From: Rhodospirillaceae bacterium UBA1479
GTDB lineage: Bacteria > Pseudomonadota > Alphaproteobacteria > Rhodospirillales > Casp-alpha2
Direction of reading: 5' to 3'
DNA length: 64,000 nt
NCBI GenBank assembly: GCA_002325375.1
Contig: DCRZ01000006.1
Span: 436,016 to 500,015 of the forward strand
Below are positions 13,568 through 22,606 of the stretch, in pieces. Numbering within the stretch: position 1 is the first letter of the stretch; every line of letters begins with the position of its first letter. The position numbers and the translations under genes were made by a program. Below the pieces are notes generated by a model. It was not told the DNA's origin. It saw only the letters and a program-made list of their open reading frames with translations, and ran no database searches.

Positions 13568-16351
13568 CTAGCCGCTGTTGCGCAGGCCCGCCGAAATGCC
13601 GTTGATGGAAAGAAGCAGGCCGCGCAGCACCTTGGGGTCGTCGGCACCGCCCCGGTGGGCGCGCAGCAGGTCGACCTGCAGGTGGTTCAGGGGATCGATA
13701 TAGGGAAAGCGGTTTTCGATCGACCGGGCCAAAAGCGCATTGCCGGCGAGCAGGCGGTCGTTGCCGGTGATTTCGAACAGCGCCGTGATGGTCGCGATGC
13801 GTTCCTCGCGGATGCGGTTGAAAATGGTCTCGCGCAGGGCCTTGTCCGAAAGCAGGTCCGCATAGCGCGAGGCAATCGCCATGTTCGACTTGGCCAACAC
13901 CATGTCCATGTTCGACAGCAACGTGGCAAAGAACGGCCAGTCGCGGTGCATCCGGCGCAGCAGGTCAAGGGCGCCGTCGCCCGTTTCGTCCCGCCAGGCC
14001 TGAACGGCCGACCCGAACCCGTACCATCCCGGCAGCATGATCCGGCATTGCGACCAACTGAACACCCAGGGGATGGCGCGCAGATCGGTGATCTGCCCGG
14101 ACGCCTTGCGCGCCGCCGGGCGGGACCCGATGTTCAGGGTCGAAATCTCGTCGATGACGGTGGAGGCCCGGAAGTAGTCGTTGAACCCGGGCGTTTCGAA
14201 CACCAATTCGCGGTAGGCGCGGAAGGCCAGATCCGACAGCCGGTCCATGGCCCCGGTGAAGGCCTCGGGCACGGGGCCGTCGGAGGGATGCAGCAGCGAG
14301 GCCTCGAGCGTCGCCGCGACGTGAATTTCCAGGTTGCGGCGGCCGACCTCCGGGTTGGTGTACTTGGACGAGATGATCTCGCCCTGTTCAGTCAGGCGAA
14401 TCTGGCCGTCAACCGCGCCCGCCGGCTGCGCCAGGATGGCGTCGAAGCTGGGACCGCCGCCGCGCCCGACGGACCCGCCCCGGCCGTGGAACAGGCGCAG
14501 CTTGACGCCGTGGCGTTTGCACAAATCGACCAGGCCCGTCTCGGCCTTGTACAACTCCCACCCCGAGGTGACATAGCCGCCGTCCTTGTTGCTGTCGGAA
14601 TAGCCGAGCATGATTTCCTGCAGCCCGTCGCGGCTGTCGACTAGGCGGCGGTAGGCGGGCGTCGACAGCAGAGCGTCCATGATTTCGACCGAGCGGCGCA
14701 GGTCGTCGATGGTTTCGAACAAAGGCACCAGGTTGAGGCTGCTGTGCCCCGTCTCGTCGATCAGCCCGGCTTCTTTCAACAGGACCGCCAGGCACAGGAT
14801 GTCGGAGGCTTCCCGGGTGTTGGACACGATGGCGGTGCGGATGGCATCGGCGCCGTATTTGTCCAACCCGTCGCGGGCCGTCCGCAGAACACCCAGTTCC
14901 TTCGCCGTCGTTTCGGAATAGGCGTGGCGCGGGATGATCAAGGGGCGTCGGCTCTGCAGTTCGGCGCCCAGAAGCTCGCGCCGCGCCATTTCGTCCATGC
15001 CCAGGTAGTCGGTGCCGGGTTCGGCCACGTCCAGCAGTTCCGCCAGGGTTGCGTTGTGCACGTCCGATCCCTGCCGCAGGTCAAGGCGGGCAAGGTGGAA
15101 TCCGAAGCAGTCGACGGCCCGGCGCAGATGGCGCAGCCGGCCCTTGGTCAGCGCGAGGGAGCCGTTCTGGGCCAGGGAGTCGTGAATGATCCGCAGGTCG
15201 TCGCTCAACTCGCGGGCGCTGCCGTAGGCTGCGGCCTCGCCCAGCGGTGCGCGCGCCGGGGTGGTTCCGTTCAGGTGCTGCTGCGTCGCGGCCAGGCGGG
15301 CGTAAATGCGGCTGAGTGCCCGGCGATAGGGTTCCGCGTTGCGGTGCGGCGAGGTGTCCGGCGACCCGGTGGCGAATTCGGTAAGGGCCGGTGACACGTC
15401 CACGATCAGCGAAGACAGGGGAAGTTCCTGGCCGAGCTTGTGAACCTCTTGCAGATAGAAGGTCAGCGCCTTTTCGCTGTGCCGGCGCAGGGTGCCCCGC
15501 AGCACGTCGGCATCGACGAAGGGGTTGCCGTCCCGGTCGCCGCCGATCCAACTGCCGATCATCAGGAACGACGGCAGGGCCGCCGTGTCCGTATCGGCGC
15601 CGGCCGCGGCAAGGCGGTCCTCGACCTCGGCGAACAGGCGCGGCAGTTCGGTGAAGAAGGTATGGTCGAAGTAGGTCAGGCCGTTGGTGACTTCGTCCAT
15701 GACGTCCAGGCGCGTCTGGCGCAGCAGGTTGGTCTGCCACAGCACCAGAACGGCCCGGGCCAGGCGGTCCTCGACCTCGCGATGTTCATCGGGCGTCAGG
15801 TCGGTGCGCTCGCGCCGCGAGATCAGGTCCGCGATGGCGATCTCGCGGTGCATCATGCTTTGCCGGCGCACTTCGGTCGGATGCGCCGTCAGCACGGGGC
15901 TGATCTGGGCGTTGTCGAAGAACGCCCGAACCTCGGCCGGGGACAGACCGGCGCCGAAGGCCCGGTCGAGGGCGTCGGCGATGGTTCCCCGCCGGGGTTT
16001 CGATCCGGCGATGACGTGGTGGCGGGTGCGCCGCACGTGGTGATGGTCCTCGGCGATGTTCGCCAGGTGGGAAAAATAGCTGAAGGCGCGGATGACCTGG
16101 ACCGCCAGCGCCGGATCGAGGGCGCGGAGGATGTCCTCCAGCGCCTGCCGCGCCGACAGGTCGTCCTCGCGGTGGAACTGCACGGACATGCGGCGGATGG
16201 TTTCGATCAGGTCGAACACACTGTCGCCCTGCTGCGCCTTCACGGTCTCTCCGAGCAGCCTGCCGAGCAGCCGGATGTCTTCGATCAGCGGTTGGTCCTT
16301 CGCGATGTCTTCGGTTTCCGCCGTCGAATCGATGTCTGTCGTCATGACCAT
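13568..16351 (-). CDS. ppc: Phosphoenolpyruvate carboxylase
   Basis: Carboxylates PEP with bicarbonate to oxaloacetate, refilling the TCA cycle. The 927-residue length is typical. Catalytic segments are present: LTAHPTEVRRQSMM with the essential His (about 153), EVMLGYSDSNKDGGY-like GYSDSNKDGGY (about 580), FHGRGGSVGRGGGP (about 618-631), GSRPAARK, and the C-terminus ending LLSINGISAGLRNSG in place of the more common NTG. It is transcribed on the minus strand 118 bases after the multicopper oxidase gene. Its product may supply the oxaloacetate needed by acetyl-CoA-assimilating growth. Confidence 0.97.
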   Translation of the reverse strand: MVMTTDIDSTAETEDIAKDQPLIEDIRLLGRLLGETVKAQQGDSVFDLIETIRRMSVQFHREDDLSARQALEDILRALDPALAVQVIRAFSYFSHLANIAEDHHHVRRTRHHVIAGSKPRRGTIADALDRAFGAGLSPAEVRAFFDNAQISPVLTAHPTEVRRQSMMHREIAIADLISRRERTDLTPDEHREVEDRLARAVLVLWQTNLLRQTRLDVMDEVTNGLTYFDHTFFTELPRLFAEVEDRLAAAGADTDTAALPSFLMIGSWIGGDRDGNPFVDADVLRGTLRRHSEKALTFYLQEVHKLGQELPLSSLIVDVSPALTEFATGSPDTSPHRNAEPYRRALSRIYARLAATQQHLNGTTPARAPLGEAAAYGSARELSDDLRIIHDSLAQNGSLALTKGRLRHLRRAVDCFGFHLARLDLRQGSDVHNATLAELLDVAEPGTDYLGMDEMARRELLGAELQSRRPLIIPRHAYSETTAKELGVLRTARDGLDKYGADAIRTAIVSNTREASDILCLAVLLKEAGLIDETGHSSLNLVPLFETIDDLRRSVEIMDALLSTPAYRRLVDSRDGLQEIMLGYSDSNKDGGYVTSGWELYKAETGLVDLCKRHGVKLRLFHGRGGSVGRGGGPSFDAILAQPAGAVDGQIRLTEQGEIISSKYTNPEVGRRNLEIHVAATLEASLLHPSDGPVPEAFTGAMDRLSDLAFRAYRELVFETPGFNDYFRASTVIDEISTLNIGSRPAARKASGQITDLRAIPWVFSWSQCRIMLPGWYGFGSAVQAWRDETGDGALDLLRRMHRDWPFFATLLSNMDMVLAKSNMAIASRYADLLSDKALRETIFNRIREERIATITALFEITGNDRLLAGNALLARSIENRFPYIDPLNHLQVDLLRAHRGGADDPKVLRGLLLSINGISAGLRNSG

Positions 16352-16469
16352 GCCCGTGCCGCCGTTGGTGGGTTCAGACCGGTCAGAGGATGCCGCCCGG
16401 TCAAGCCGCGATCATAGCGATTTTCGGCAAACCGGAAAGCGGCGACAAGGGGCACGGCGCCGTTTCCGC

Positions 16470-17921
16470 CTAGGCGACTCGGAAGTGGCCCATCATCCCG
16501 GACTTCTGATGTTCCATGATATGGCAGTGGAGCATCCAGTCCCCGGGGTTGTCGGCGACGAAGGCGATTTCCGCCTCGCCGTCCACGGTAAGCAGCACCG
16601 TGTCCTGCCAGGGCTGGTCCGGGACCGGCTTGCCGTTCCGCGTCAGCACGCGGAAGGTATGGCCGTGCAGATGGATGGGGTGCTGGAAGGCGGTGTCGTT
16701 GCGGATCGCCAGGATCACGCTTTCGCCTTTCTTGAAGGTGAACATGGGATGGCTGTGTTCGCCGTACTGCATGGGCGGATGAACCACCCCGTTGAACGAC
16801 CAGGCCATGCCGTGTTGGCGCGCCAGTTCGCGGCCGGTCAGTTTCTCGCCCTTGTACAGGGCGCTTTCCAGCCCGCCCATCGCACCGCCCTCCATGACCA
16901 GTTCCAGGCGCGTCGCCTTGTCCAGGTCCGGCTCGGGCAGCGGATTGTCGGCCCAGGCCTCGGGCGCCCTGCGTGCGGGCGGCTGGGTTGCCGGGGCGGG
17001 GCCATAGGCGAGATCGGCCAGGCGATAGCGGATGCCCTCGGGCGAATTGTCGATCACGGTGAAGCGCTCGCCGGGCTTGCCCGTCATGTCGATGATCAGG
17101 TCGGCGCGCGATCCGGGGGCGATGATCAACTGCCCTTCGTCGAACTGCCGGGGCGGCACGGGATGGCCGTCGATGGCGGCCAGCCAGGGCCGGTGGCCGG
17201 TGAAGATCAGGCGGAAGATGCGCGCGTTGGCGACGTTGACGATGCGCAGGCGGATGCGCTCGCCCGGGGTGACCGGCACGTCATTGGCGATCTGGCCGTT
17301 GACGGTGACCGTATTGCCGAACCGTCCGCCGTGGACCATGTCGTGAAACGGCCGGTCGAAGGACGCGATGGCCGCGTCCTTGGTCAGGCGCCAGTCGTCG
17401 ATCACCCACAGCACGTCGCGGTCGACCGGGGGCGGGGCGGGTTCGTCGATGATCAGGGCCCCGGCCAGGCCCATGGCGACCTGTTCCGATGAATTGAAAT
17501 GCGGGTGGTACCAGTAGGTTCCGGCGTCGAAGGCATCGAATTCGTAAGTGAAGGTCTGGCCGGGTTCGATGGGCGGCTGGGTCAGATAGGGCACGCCGTC
17601 CATGGCGTTGGCCAGGCGGATGCCGTGCCAATGGATCGTGGTCGGCTGTTCCAGGGTGTTCTTGAAATGCACGCGCAGGCGTTCGCCCTGCATCGCCCGG
17701 ATCACCGGCCCCGGCGTGCGTCCGTTATAGGCCCAGACGGCGGTTTCGGGGCCTTCGGGGCCGATCAGCCGCGCCGTGGTCGGGCCCGCCTGCAGGCGAA
17801 CGTCGCGGATATTGCCCTTGGCGCGGGCCAGCGGCGGGAGGGTGACGGAAATCAGGGCGGCACCCGCCGCCGCACCCAGGCCGGTCAGCGCCCGGCGGCG
17901 CGTCACCGGCCGGCTGGTCAT
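16470..17921 (-). CDS. Tat-exported multicopper oxidase
   Basis: Periplasmic copper oxidase that couples oxidation of a substrate to reduction of O2, 483 residues. The N-terminus has a twin-arginine signal, TRRRALTGLGAAAGAALIS. The copper ligands are visible as HWHG (about 91-94) and HPH (about 133), and in the last domain as HPIHLHGH and HCHIMEHQKSGMM, with the Cys-His path to the type 1 copper. The frame is open to 18392, but the true start is ATG 17921, which overlaps the cytochrome c stop by 4 bases. Close families are laccase/CopA/CueO-like; no Met-rich copper-tolerance insert is seen. Substrate not deducible. Confidence 0.9.
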   Translation of the reverse strand: MTSRPVTRRRALTGLGAAAGAALISVTLPPLARAKGNIRDVRLQAGPTTARLIGPEGPETAVWAYNGRTPGPVIRAMQGERLRVHFKNTLEQPTTIHWHGIRLANAMDGVPYLTQPPIEPGQTFTYEFDAFDAGTYWYHPHFNSSEQVAMGLAGALIIDEPAPPPVDRDVLWVIDDWRLTKDAAIASFDRPFHDMVHGGRFGNTVTVNGQIANDVPVTPGERIRLRIVNVANARIFRLIFTGHRPWLAAIDGHPVPPRQFDEGQLIIAPGSRADLIIDMTGKPGERFTVIDNSPEGIRYRLADLAYGPAPATQPPARRAPEAWADNPLPEPDLDKATRLELVMEGGAMGGLESALYKGEKLTGRELARQHGMAWSFNGVVHPPMQYGEHSHPMFTFKKGESVILAIRNDTAFQHPIHLHGHTFRVLTRNGKPVPDQPWQDTVLLTVDGEAEIAFVADNPGDWMLHCHIMEHQKSGMMGHFRVA

Positions 17922-18445
17922 TTTGGAGCGGGGGCCGTGGGCCGTTCGCGCAGGCCCGTTTCTTTTTGGGATTCGATCTGGCGCGCGGTCCAGGTGGTCT
18001 TGAAATAGGCGATCAGGGCCCAGATTTCCGCATCCGTCAGGCGCCCGCCCTGGGCTTTGCCAAAGGCCGTGTCGTGAATACGGTCGGTCTTGCCGCCCTT
18101 GACGCGGGTGCCGGTGGCGATGGCGTCGAACAGATGGCGGTCGGACATGTGCCAGGTGGTGCCGTCGGCCGACAGCGGAATGCCGGCCTGCTTGGCTGAG
18201 CCAACCTCCCACGACGGCTTGCCCTTCAGCTTGACCCCGTGACAGGCCATGCAGGTCTGCTGATAGGTCAGCTGGCCGACCTCCACCTGTTTGTGGTTCT
18301 CCGCATCGGCCAGGCTGATTTCGGCCGGGCGCTGGCTGGCGATATAGCCGATGATGGCGACGCAGAGGACGATCACGCCCAGGCCGATCCATTGGCCGAT
18401 GCGGCTGTGCCCGGGGGCGGTCACCTGCGTCGCCTGTGTCGTCAT
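17918..18445 (-). CDS. Membrane-anchored monoheme cytochrome c
   Basis: 175-residue c-type cytochrome. One N-terminal membrane segment (about 19-36) is followed by a periplasmic domain with a single heme motif CMACH (Cys65, Cys68, His69) and a likely Met ligand in TWHMSDR (about 99). A charged Pro/Ala tail ends it. The stop overlaps the multicopper oxidase start (ATGA), which indicates tight coupling; it is plausible that it carries electrons to that oxidase. It starts 4 bases after the asd stop. Heme attachment would depend on the Ccm genes at 45974-53144. Confidence 0.9.
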   Translation of the reverse strand: MTTQATQVTAPGHSRIGQWIGLGVIVLCVAIIGYIASQRPAEISLADAENHKQVEVGQLTYQQTCMACHGVKLKGKPSWEVGSAKQAGIPLSADGTTWHMSDRHLFDAIATGTRVKGGKTDRIHDTAFGKAQGGRLTDAEIWALIAYFKTTWTARQIESQKETGLRERPTAPAPK

Positions 18446-18449
18446 CGGA

Positions 18450-19481
18450 TCAGGCCGCCTTTTTCATGTAGGCGCGGATCAGTTCCTCGGCGATCTGCAC
18501 CGTGTTCAACGCCGCCCCCTTGCGCAGGTTGTCGGAGACAACCCACATGCTGATGCCGTGTTCGACGGTCGGGTCCTTGCGGATGCGCGACACATAGACT
18601 GGGTCCTCGCCGGCGCATTCGATCGGCGTCACATAGCCTTCGTCGGCCTGATGGTCGACGACGGTCACGCCGGGCGCCTTGCGCAGGGCCTTGCGCGCCT
18701 CTTCGACGCTGACCGGATATTCGAACTCAATGTTGACCGCTTCGGCATGGCCGATGAACACGGGAACACGCACGCAGGTCGCATGAACGGCGATGTCCGG
18801 GTCCAGGATCTTCTTGGTCTCGACCACCATCTTCCATTCCTCCTTGGTCGACCCGTCGTCCATGAACACGTCGATATGGGGAATGCAGTTGAAGGCGATC
18901 TGCTTGGTGAACTTTTCCTGGTACTTGTGGAACGGTTCGTTGGAATAGATGCCGCGCGTCTGGTTGAACAGTTCGTCCATCCCGGCCTTGCCGGACCCGG
19001 ACACGGACTGATAGGTCGACACCACCACCCGCTTGATCGGTTGCAGGTCGTGCAGCGGCTTCAGCGCCACCACCATCTGGATGGTCGAGCAGTTGGGGTT
19101 GGCGATGATGTTGCGCTTGGCATAACCGGCCAGGGCGCCCGGGTTCACTTCCGGCACCACCAACGGCACGTCCGGGTCCATGCGGAACTGGCTGGTGTTG
19201 TCGATCACGACGGCGCCGGCGGCGGCGGCGATCGGCGAATACTTGGCCGAAACCTTGGCGCCCGGGCTGGACAGCACGATGTCCGTGCCCTTGAAGTCGT
19301 AGGTTTCGAGATTCTGCACCTTGAGGACCTCGTCCTCGCCATAGGAAATCTCGCGGCCGACCGACCGTGCGGAGGCCAGCGCCACCACCTCGTCGGCGGG
19401 GAATTCCCGCTCGGCCATGATCTGCAGAACTTCACGGCCCACGTTGCCCGTGGCGCCGACGACGGCAACTTTATAACCCAT
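18450..19481 (-). CDS. asd: Aspartate-semialdehyde dehydrogenase
   Basis: Reduces aspartyl phosphate to the semialdehyde in the lysine, methionine, threonine and diaminopimelate pathway. The 343 residues have the N-terminal NADP-binding VAVVGATGNVGREVL, the active-site Cys in NPNCSTIQMV (about 131), and the later YQSVSGSGKAGMDEL and PHIDVFMDDGSTKEEWKM segments with the catalytic His in HATCVRVPV. Length is normal. It is the first gene of the asd-cytochrome c-multicopper oxidase run on the minus strand. Confidence 0.97.
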   Translation of the reverse strand: MGYKVAVVGATGNVGREVLQIMAEREFPADEVVALASARSVGREISYGEDEVLKVQNLETYDFKGTDIVLSSPGAKVSAKYSPIAAAAGAVVIDNTSQFRMDPDVPLVVPEVNPGALAGYAKRNIIANPNCSTIQMVVALKPLHDLQPIKRVVVSTYQSVSGSGKAGMDELFNQTRGIYSNEPFHKYQEKFTKQIAFNCIPHIDVFMDDGSTKEEWKMVVETKKILDPDIAVHATCVRVPVFIGHAEAVNIEFEYPVSVEEARKALRKAPGVTVVDHQADEGYVTPIECAGEDPVYVSRIRKDPTVEHGISMWVVSDNLRKGAALNTVQIAEELIRAYMKKAA

Positions 19482-19555
19482 GCTCTCAACTCTCCTTACG
19501 TCCCTGGGGCCCTTGGATCGAACATCCCGGGCGGGACGATGCGCGTATCATAACG

Positions 19556-19590
19556 CAAACGGCCCGCGGGGTGTATCCGCGGGCCGTTTG
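19556..19590. terminator. Hairpin between histidine kinase and asd
   Basis: A perfect 14-pair stem CAAACGGCCCGCGG (19556-19569) and CCGCGGGCCGTTTG (19577-19590) has a 7-base loop. It lies after the end of the histidine kinase gene and 75 bases upstream of asd on the minus strand. It can stop read-through into asd or act in the asd leader. No T run follows directly. Confidence 0.65.
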
Positions 19591-19751
19591 CTAATATCGC
19601 ACAATGCAGCAAGCCCGCGTCACCTCGTGGTGGCGGTTTTAATCTTCCCTTTAATGGTGGGAAGCGGGGCCAGGATTGCGTCATGCGTGTTCATGGCCGC
19701 TGGCATACTCCCAAGGGGGCCGTGACGCAAGAAAAAACCAGGGATATCCCG

Positions 19752-21320
19752 CTAATCCGTGTGACTGCCCGGCTGTGTGAAGGAAGTCGGCAGGTCCATG
19801 CGCACGGCCGTACCTTCGCCCGGCGCGCTGACGATGGAAACGTCGCCACGCAGCATTTCGACCAGGCGCTTGACGATCGACAGGCCCAGGCCCGTGCCCT
19901 TCTCCTTGCGCACATAACTGTTCCCCGACCCGTCATAGGGGTTGAACACGGTCTCGACCATTTCCGGTGGCATGCCGATGCCCGTATCGGCGACGGTCAG
20001 GGCGAACCGCTCGTAGCCGGACATCTCGGCGGTGACGGTGATACGCCCGCCGTCGGGCGTCGCCTTGACCGCATTGGACAGCAGGTTCAGCAATGCCTGG
20101 CGCAGAAAGGTCTCATCCAACTGGACATTGGGAAAGTCGCTGGGTACCAGGTTTTCGATGGTCAGGCGCTGGGCCCCGTCCGTCCGTTGAATCAGGTCAA
20201 CGCAGGTCGAGGTGCAGTCATACAGATTGACGGTGACCAGACGGAATTCGGTCTTTCCCGCCTCGATCCGTGACAGGTCGAGCAGATCGTTGATGATGTT
20301 CAACAGCAACTCGGCGCTGTTTCGGATGTCGCCGGCATATTCCTGATAACGGTCGGGATCGTCGAATTTGGTGTGAATCATCAGCTCGGCGAAGCCCATG
20401 ATGGCGTTGAGCGGCGTGCGTAGCTCGTGGCTCATGTTGGCGAGGAAATCGGATTTCACGGCGTTGGCGTTCTCGGCCTGGGCTTTGGCCTCGCGCAGTT
20501 CCTCGGCGGCGCGGGCGCGTTCCGTCACGTCGTTGAAGATGGAAACCACGCCGCCGTCCGGCAGCTGCCCCCGGTGGACGTCGAATGTCCGCCCGCCCGC
20601 CCGATGGATGACTTCGTGCGGGGCGGGGGCGCCTTTTTCCCACATTTGCCGGTAGCGGGCGCGGGCCAGTTTTTCCGGGTCGCCTTCGCCGAGATTGCCG
20701 AGGCGGGCGGAACTGGTCAGGGTTTCGAGGATATGCATGCCCTCGTGGGCGTCTTTCGCATCAAGGCCGCTCAGTTCCAGAAACTTGTTGTTCCAGGCGA
20801 TGATTCGATGGTCGCCATTTATCACGCAAGCCGGCTGATCCAGGGTTTCGAACAGGGTTTTCAGGATCGCGGATTTGTTGGCCAGTTCCTGTTCGATGAT
20901 CGTTTGCTGGTCGATGTTGCGCGACGTGGCGATCTGGATGCCGTCTTCCCGCCAGAATCGTTTACGGGTTCGGAACATGCGGGGCAGGACCGCGATTTCC
21001 TCGGGCGCGCCGCGGTCGCGGTTGTTGCGGATGGTGCGAAGCCGCTTGGTCGCAAGTTCCTTCGGATCGCCGTCGCCGTAGTAGCCACGCCGTGCCAGTT
21101 GTTCCAGCACCTCGTACTGGGTCATGCCGATGCGCCATTCCAGCGGAGGGGCGCCGGCAATCTCGGTAAAGGCCTTGTTCCAGGCGACGAGCCGGTCGTC
21201 CGCGTCAAAGGCGCGGATCGACGTGTCGATGCTGTCGACGATGGTCTGCCAGTCAGGCCCGGTGTCGGAAGCTGTTCCGGACAGTTCCGACGGGGCCTCT
21301 TGTTCTTCTGAATCCCGCAT
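19752..21320 (-). CDS. PAS-domain sensor histidine kinase
   Basis: Soluble two-component sensor, 522 residues, with no membrane segment. Two PAS-type regions (about 20-140 and 150-265) contain AWNKAFTEIAG and AWNNKFLELSG. The dimerisation/phosphoacceptor H-box is FLANMSHELRTPLNAIMGF (about 290-308). The ATPase follows with N-box LLNLLSNAVKATPDGG, G1 ADTGIGMPPEM and G2 KGTGLGLSIVKRLVEML. ATG 21320 is chosen over TTG 21326 because GGAGGG is 6 bases upstream. No response regulator gene adjoins it, so its output partner must be elsewhere. It would sense an intracellular signal, possibly redox or a small ligand through PAS. Confidence 0.92.
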   Translation of the reverse strand: MRDSEEQEAPSELSGTASDTGPDWQTIVDSIDTSIRAFDADDRLVAWNKAFTEIAGAPPLEWRIGMTQYEVLEQLARRGYYGDGDPKELATKRLRTIRNNRDRGAPEEIAVLPRMFRTRKRFWREDGIQIATSRNIDQQTIIEQELANKSAILKTLFETLDQPACVINGDHRIIAWNNKFLELSGLDAKDAHEGMHILETLTSSARLGNLGEGDPEKLARARYRQMWEKGAPAPHEVIHRAGGRTFDVHRGQLPDGGVVSIFNDVTERARAAEELREAKAQAENANAVKSDFLANMSHELRTPLNAIMGFAELMIHTKFDDPDRYQEYAGDIRNSAELLLNIINDLLDLSRIEAGKTEFRLVTVNLYDCTSTCVDLIQRTDGAQRLTIENLVPSDFPNVQLDETFLRQALLNLLSNAVKATPDGGRITVTAEMSGYERFALTVADTGIGMPPEMVETVFNPYDGSGNSYVRKEKGTGLGLSIVKRLVEMLRGDVSIVSAPGEGTAVRMDLPTSFTQPGSHTD

Positions 21321-21337
21321 GCTCAACCCTCCGGCTG

Positions 21338-21364
21338 CGGCGCGCCCAGGGTCGGGGCGCGCCG
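21338..21364. promoter_or_regulatory. GC-rich hairpin in histidine kinase leader
   Basis: The 9-pair stem CGGCGCGCC (21338-21346) and GGCGCGCCG (21356-21364) lies just upstream of the kinase's ribosome site on the minus strand and about 100 bases after the leuB stop. It has no T run. It may be a leader structure or a weak terminator. Confidence 0.35.
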
Positions 21365-21459
21365 GTACCGAGTGTTTATAAGGGGCTAACCTAAGCAGCA
21401 GAGTGCTGCAAAGCTGTGACGCAGAACACTATTTGTCGTGGGCCGGGGGAAGGAACCGG

Positions 21460-22569
21460 TCAAGCAGCCAGCTTGTCCAGTTCCTTGGCCACGTTTTCGC
21501 CCATCTGGGTGGTCGAAATTTTGGTCATCCCGGCTTCCATGATGTCGGCGGTGCGCAGGCCCGCGTCCAGCACGTTCTTGCAGGCCTGTTCGATGAGATC
21601 CGCATCCTCGCCCATGTCGAAGGAATACTTCAGGCACATGGCGAAGGACTGGATCATGGCCATCGGATTGGCGATGCCCTGGCCGGCGATATCGGGGGCG
21701 GAGCCGTGCACCGGCTCGTACAGCGCCTTGCGCCGCCCGTCGCTGTCCGCCGCCCCCAACGAGGCCGAGGGCAGCATGCCGAGTGAGCCCGTGAGCATGG
21801 CCGCGCAATCGGACAGGATGTCGCCGAACAGGTTGTCGGTGACGATCACATCGAACTGCTTGGGCTGACGCACCAGCTGCATGGCGCAGTTGTCGGCATA
21901 CATGTGATGCAGTTCGATGTTCGGGAAATCCTTGCCGACTTCGGTTGCGATGGCGCGCCACAGCACGCCGGTCTCCATCACGTTGGCTTTCTCCACCGAA
22001 TGCAGCTTGCCCGACCGCTTGCCGGCCAATTCGAAGGCCAGGCGGCAGACGCGTTCGATCTCGGCTTCCGAATAGATCTGGGTATCGACGGCCTTGCGGC
22101 TGCCGTCGGCCAGCGTCTCGATGCCGCGCGGCTTGCCGAAATAGACGCCGCCCGTCAGTTCGCGGACGATCAGCATGTCCAGGCCGGACACCAGATCTTC
22201 CTTCAGGCTCGACGCCTTGGCCATGGCCGGCAGGACTGTCGCCGGGCGCAGGTTGGCGTACAGGTCCATTTCCTTACGCAGGGTCAACAGGCCCATTTCC
22301 GGGCGCAGGTCACGGGCCACATTGTCCCACTTGGGGCCGCCGACGGCCCCCAGCAGCACGGCATCCACGCCCATGGCATCGGCCAGGGTGTTGTCGCCAA
22401 GGGGCTGTCCGTATTTGTCGATGGCGGCACCGCCGACCACGTCCTCCGCCACGTCGAAAGAGACGTGGCGGCGCCTGTCCATCCAATCGATGATGGTCTG
22501 AACCTGTTTCATCACTTCGGGGCCGATGCCGTCGCCTGGCAGCATCAGGAGTTTCTTGTTGGCAGCCAT
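21460..22569 (-). CDS. leuB: 3-isopropylmalate dehydrogenase
   Basis: Third step of leucine biosynthesis, NAD-dependent oxidative decarboxylation. It has 369 residues from ATG 22569; GAGGAAA is 6 to 7 bases upstream. Seen: LLMLPGDGIGPEVM at the N-terminus, the substrate-site region ARDLRPEMGLLTLRKEMDLYANLRPA, the metal-ligand DNLFGDILSDCAAMLTGSLGMLPSASLG (about 246-273), and the NAD-site GSAPDIAGQGIANPMA. The frame continues upstream to 22626, but that stretch crosses leuD's 3' end and has no start signal. Last gene of the leuC-leuD-leuB group. Confidence 0.97.
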   Translation of the reverse strand: MAANKKLLMLPGDGIGPEVMKQVQTIIDWMDRRRHVSFDVAEDVVGGAAIDKYGQPLGDNTLADAMGVDAVLLGAVGGPKWDNVARDLRPEMGLLTLRKEMDLYANLRPATVLPAMAKASSLKEDLVSGLDMLIVRELTGGVYFGKPRGIETLADGSRKAVDTQIYSEAEIERVCRLAFELAGKRSGKLHSVEKANVMETGVLWRAIATEVGKDFPNIELHHMYADNCAMQLVRQPKQFDVIVTDNLFGDILSDCAAMLTGSLGMLPSASLGAADSDGRRKALYEPVHGSAPDIAGQGIANPMAMIQSFAMCLKYSFDMGEDADLIEQACKNVLDAGLRTADIMEAGMTKISTTQMGENVAKELDKLAA

Positions 22570-22606
22570 GGGCTGGTTTCCTCGTCTTTGATTTTTGTCG
22601 TGTGGC

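Noticed and set aside
16470..18392. Single 640-codon frame that could look like a cytochrome-copper oxidase fusion
   Set aside because: The upstream part is the wrong frame of the cytochrome c gene. The true oxidase starts at ATG 17921 with a Tat signal and overlaps the cytochrome stop by 4 bases.
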